Origin: CAAFZY01 sp964410325
GTDB taxonomy: Bacteria; Pseudomonadota; Alphaproteobacteria; RF32; CAG-239
Assembly: GCA_964410325.1 (NCBI GenBank)
Contig: CAYPFN010000014.1
Location: forward strand, 1-41,117
Length of the DNA stretch: 41,117 nt
Reading direction: 5' to 3'
The notes under the pieces were generated by a model. That model saw only the letters and a program-made list of their open reading frames with translations. It did no database searches and had not been told where the DNA came from. The position numbers and the translations under genes are program-made. This document shows positions 40,762 through 41,117 of the stretch, piece after piece. Numbering within the stretch: the stretch's first letter is position 1; every line of letters begins with the position of its first letter.

Positions 40762-41117
40762 TTAGGCTTTTACATAACTTTCATAGGTCTTATTGATTTT
40801 ACGCGTTAAGTTAATATTTTGTTCGTATATAATCTGCTCATTAGACTTTAAAATTTGCCAGCTGTCTTGCCCCTTGACAACAATGGTTTTAATCTGTTGT
40901 TTTCGTGCAATTAAAACACTGACTTTTATTAGATAAGAATTTCGGATGATTATCTATGGTTAGAAAAATTTGAATGTTTATCTGCAAGTGTGTTTTGTTT
41001 TAATTTTTCTGGCGTATTCTTTTTTTCGCCCTGCTTAATTTGTATCACCAAATCAAGCAACCGAGCGATGCTTAATTTAAGCCTCTCGTTAAGCTGGATT
41101 TTGCGTTGAGTTTCTTC
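40762..41117 (-). pseudogene. Incomplete, probably frameshifted reading frame at the window edge
   Basis: Two consecutive - strand frames look coding. The first enters from beyond the window (EETQRKIQLNERLKLSIARLLDL...) and stops at TAA 40952-40950 after KHSNFSNHR. The second is open from 40953 to TAA 40764-40762 (YLIKVSVLIARKQQIKTIVV...YEQNINLTRKINKTYESYVKA) in a different frame and has no ATG, GTG or TTG start. Either one gene has a frameshift near 40950, or two genes overlap. I do not recognise the family. The degenerate copy at 38430-38580 keeps the same stop, which favours an old junction. The stretch 40658-40761 holds nothing recognised. Confidence 0.45.

Noticed and set aside
1..41117. 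CRISPR array, insertion sequence with terminal repeats, or prophage module
   Set aside because: No short regularly spaced direct repeats, no transposase or integrase, and no phage structural gene is visible.

Overview
The window reads as a chromosomal segment of an AT-rich, Gram-negative alphaproteobacterium, probably an uncultured host-associated (gut-type) lineage. The gene content supports this. The neighbourhoods mutM-(exported protein)-rpsT-dnaA-dnaN-recF, plsY-dprA-topA, ruvA-ruvB-ybgC and pyrH-frr-uppS-cdsA-rseP-bamA-lpxD-fabZ are alphaproteobacterial arrangements, and BamA, LpxD and FabZ imply an outer membrane with lipid A. The gut assignment is inference from overall style and from the laterally acquired-looking genes (type III restriction-modification, LuxS), not proof.

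Layout. 1-5314: a markedly A-rich type III restriction-modification pair (mod, res), preceded by a 56-codon stub that I recognise as the N-terminus of a PLD/SNF2-type helicase of the kind found beside such systems. 5445-7605: ruvA-ruvB-ybgC on +. 7711-12014: plsY-dprA-topA on -. 12374-20455: a compact envelope and essential-gene operon on + (pyrH to fabZ), closed by a strong terminator. 20661-21632: an orphan secreted protein with about 31 cysteines. 21840-26341: recF, dnaN, an unrecognised gene and dnaA, all on -. 26342-27059: a gene-free region holding three tandem copies of a roughly 143-base repeat directly upstream of dnaA. 27060-28639: rpsT, an exported protein and mutM on -. 28748-35136: a J-domain protein (+), mfd (-) and recG (+). 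35196-37919: an exported SH3 protein (-), an M20 peptidase-luxS operon (+) and an unrecognised gene (-). 38324-38784: divergent tRNA-Ala(CGC) and tRNA-Arg(CCT) with a decayed repeat between them. 39082-40657: a small membrane protein (+) and alr (-). 40762-41117: a broken or incomplete reading frame at the right edge whose degenerate copy lies between the two tRNAs.

How it works together. The core of the window is genome maintenance (RuvAB, TopA, DprA, DnaA, DnaN, RecF, MutM, Mfd, RecG) and envelope biogenesis (UppS, CdsA, PlsY, RseP, BamA, LpxD, FabZ, Alr). Several canonical operon partners are missing from their usual places: ruvC before ruvA, tolQRAB-pal after ybgC, rpsB-tsf before pyrH, dxr between cdsA and rseP, skp between bamA and lpxD, and lpxA after fabZ. 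That points to heavy rearrangement of conserved operons in this lineage. The most interesting places are the repeat array in front of dnaA, the cysteine-rich secreted protein, LuxS in an alphaproteobacterial background, a MutM whose zinc finger lacks its last cysteine, the type III RM island with its helicase stub, and the duplicated decayed element at the tRNA pair and the right edge.
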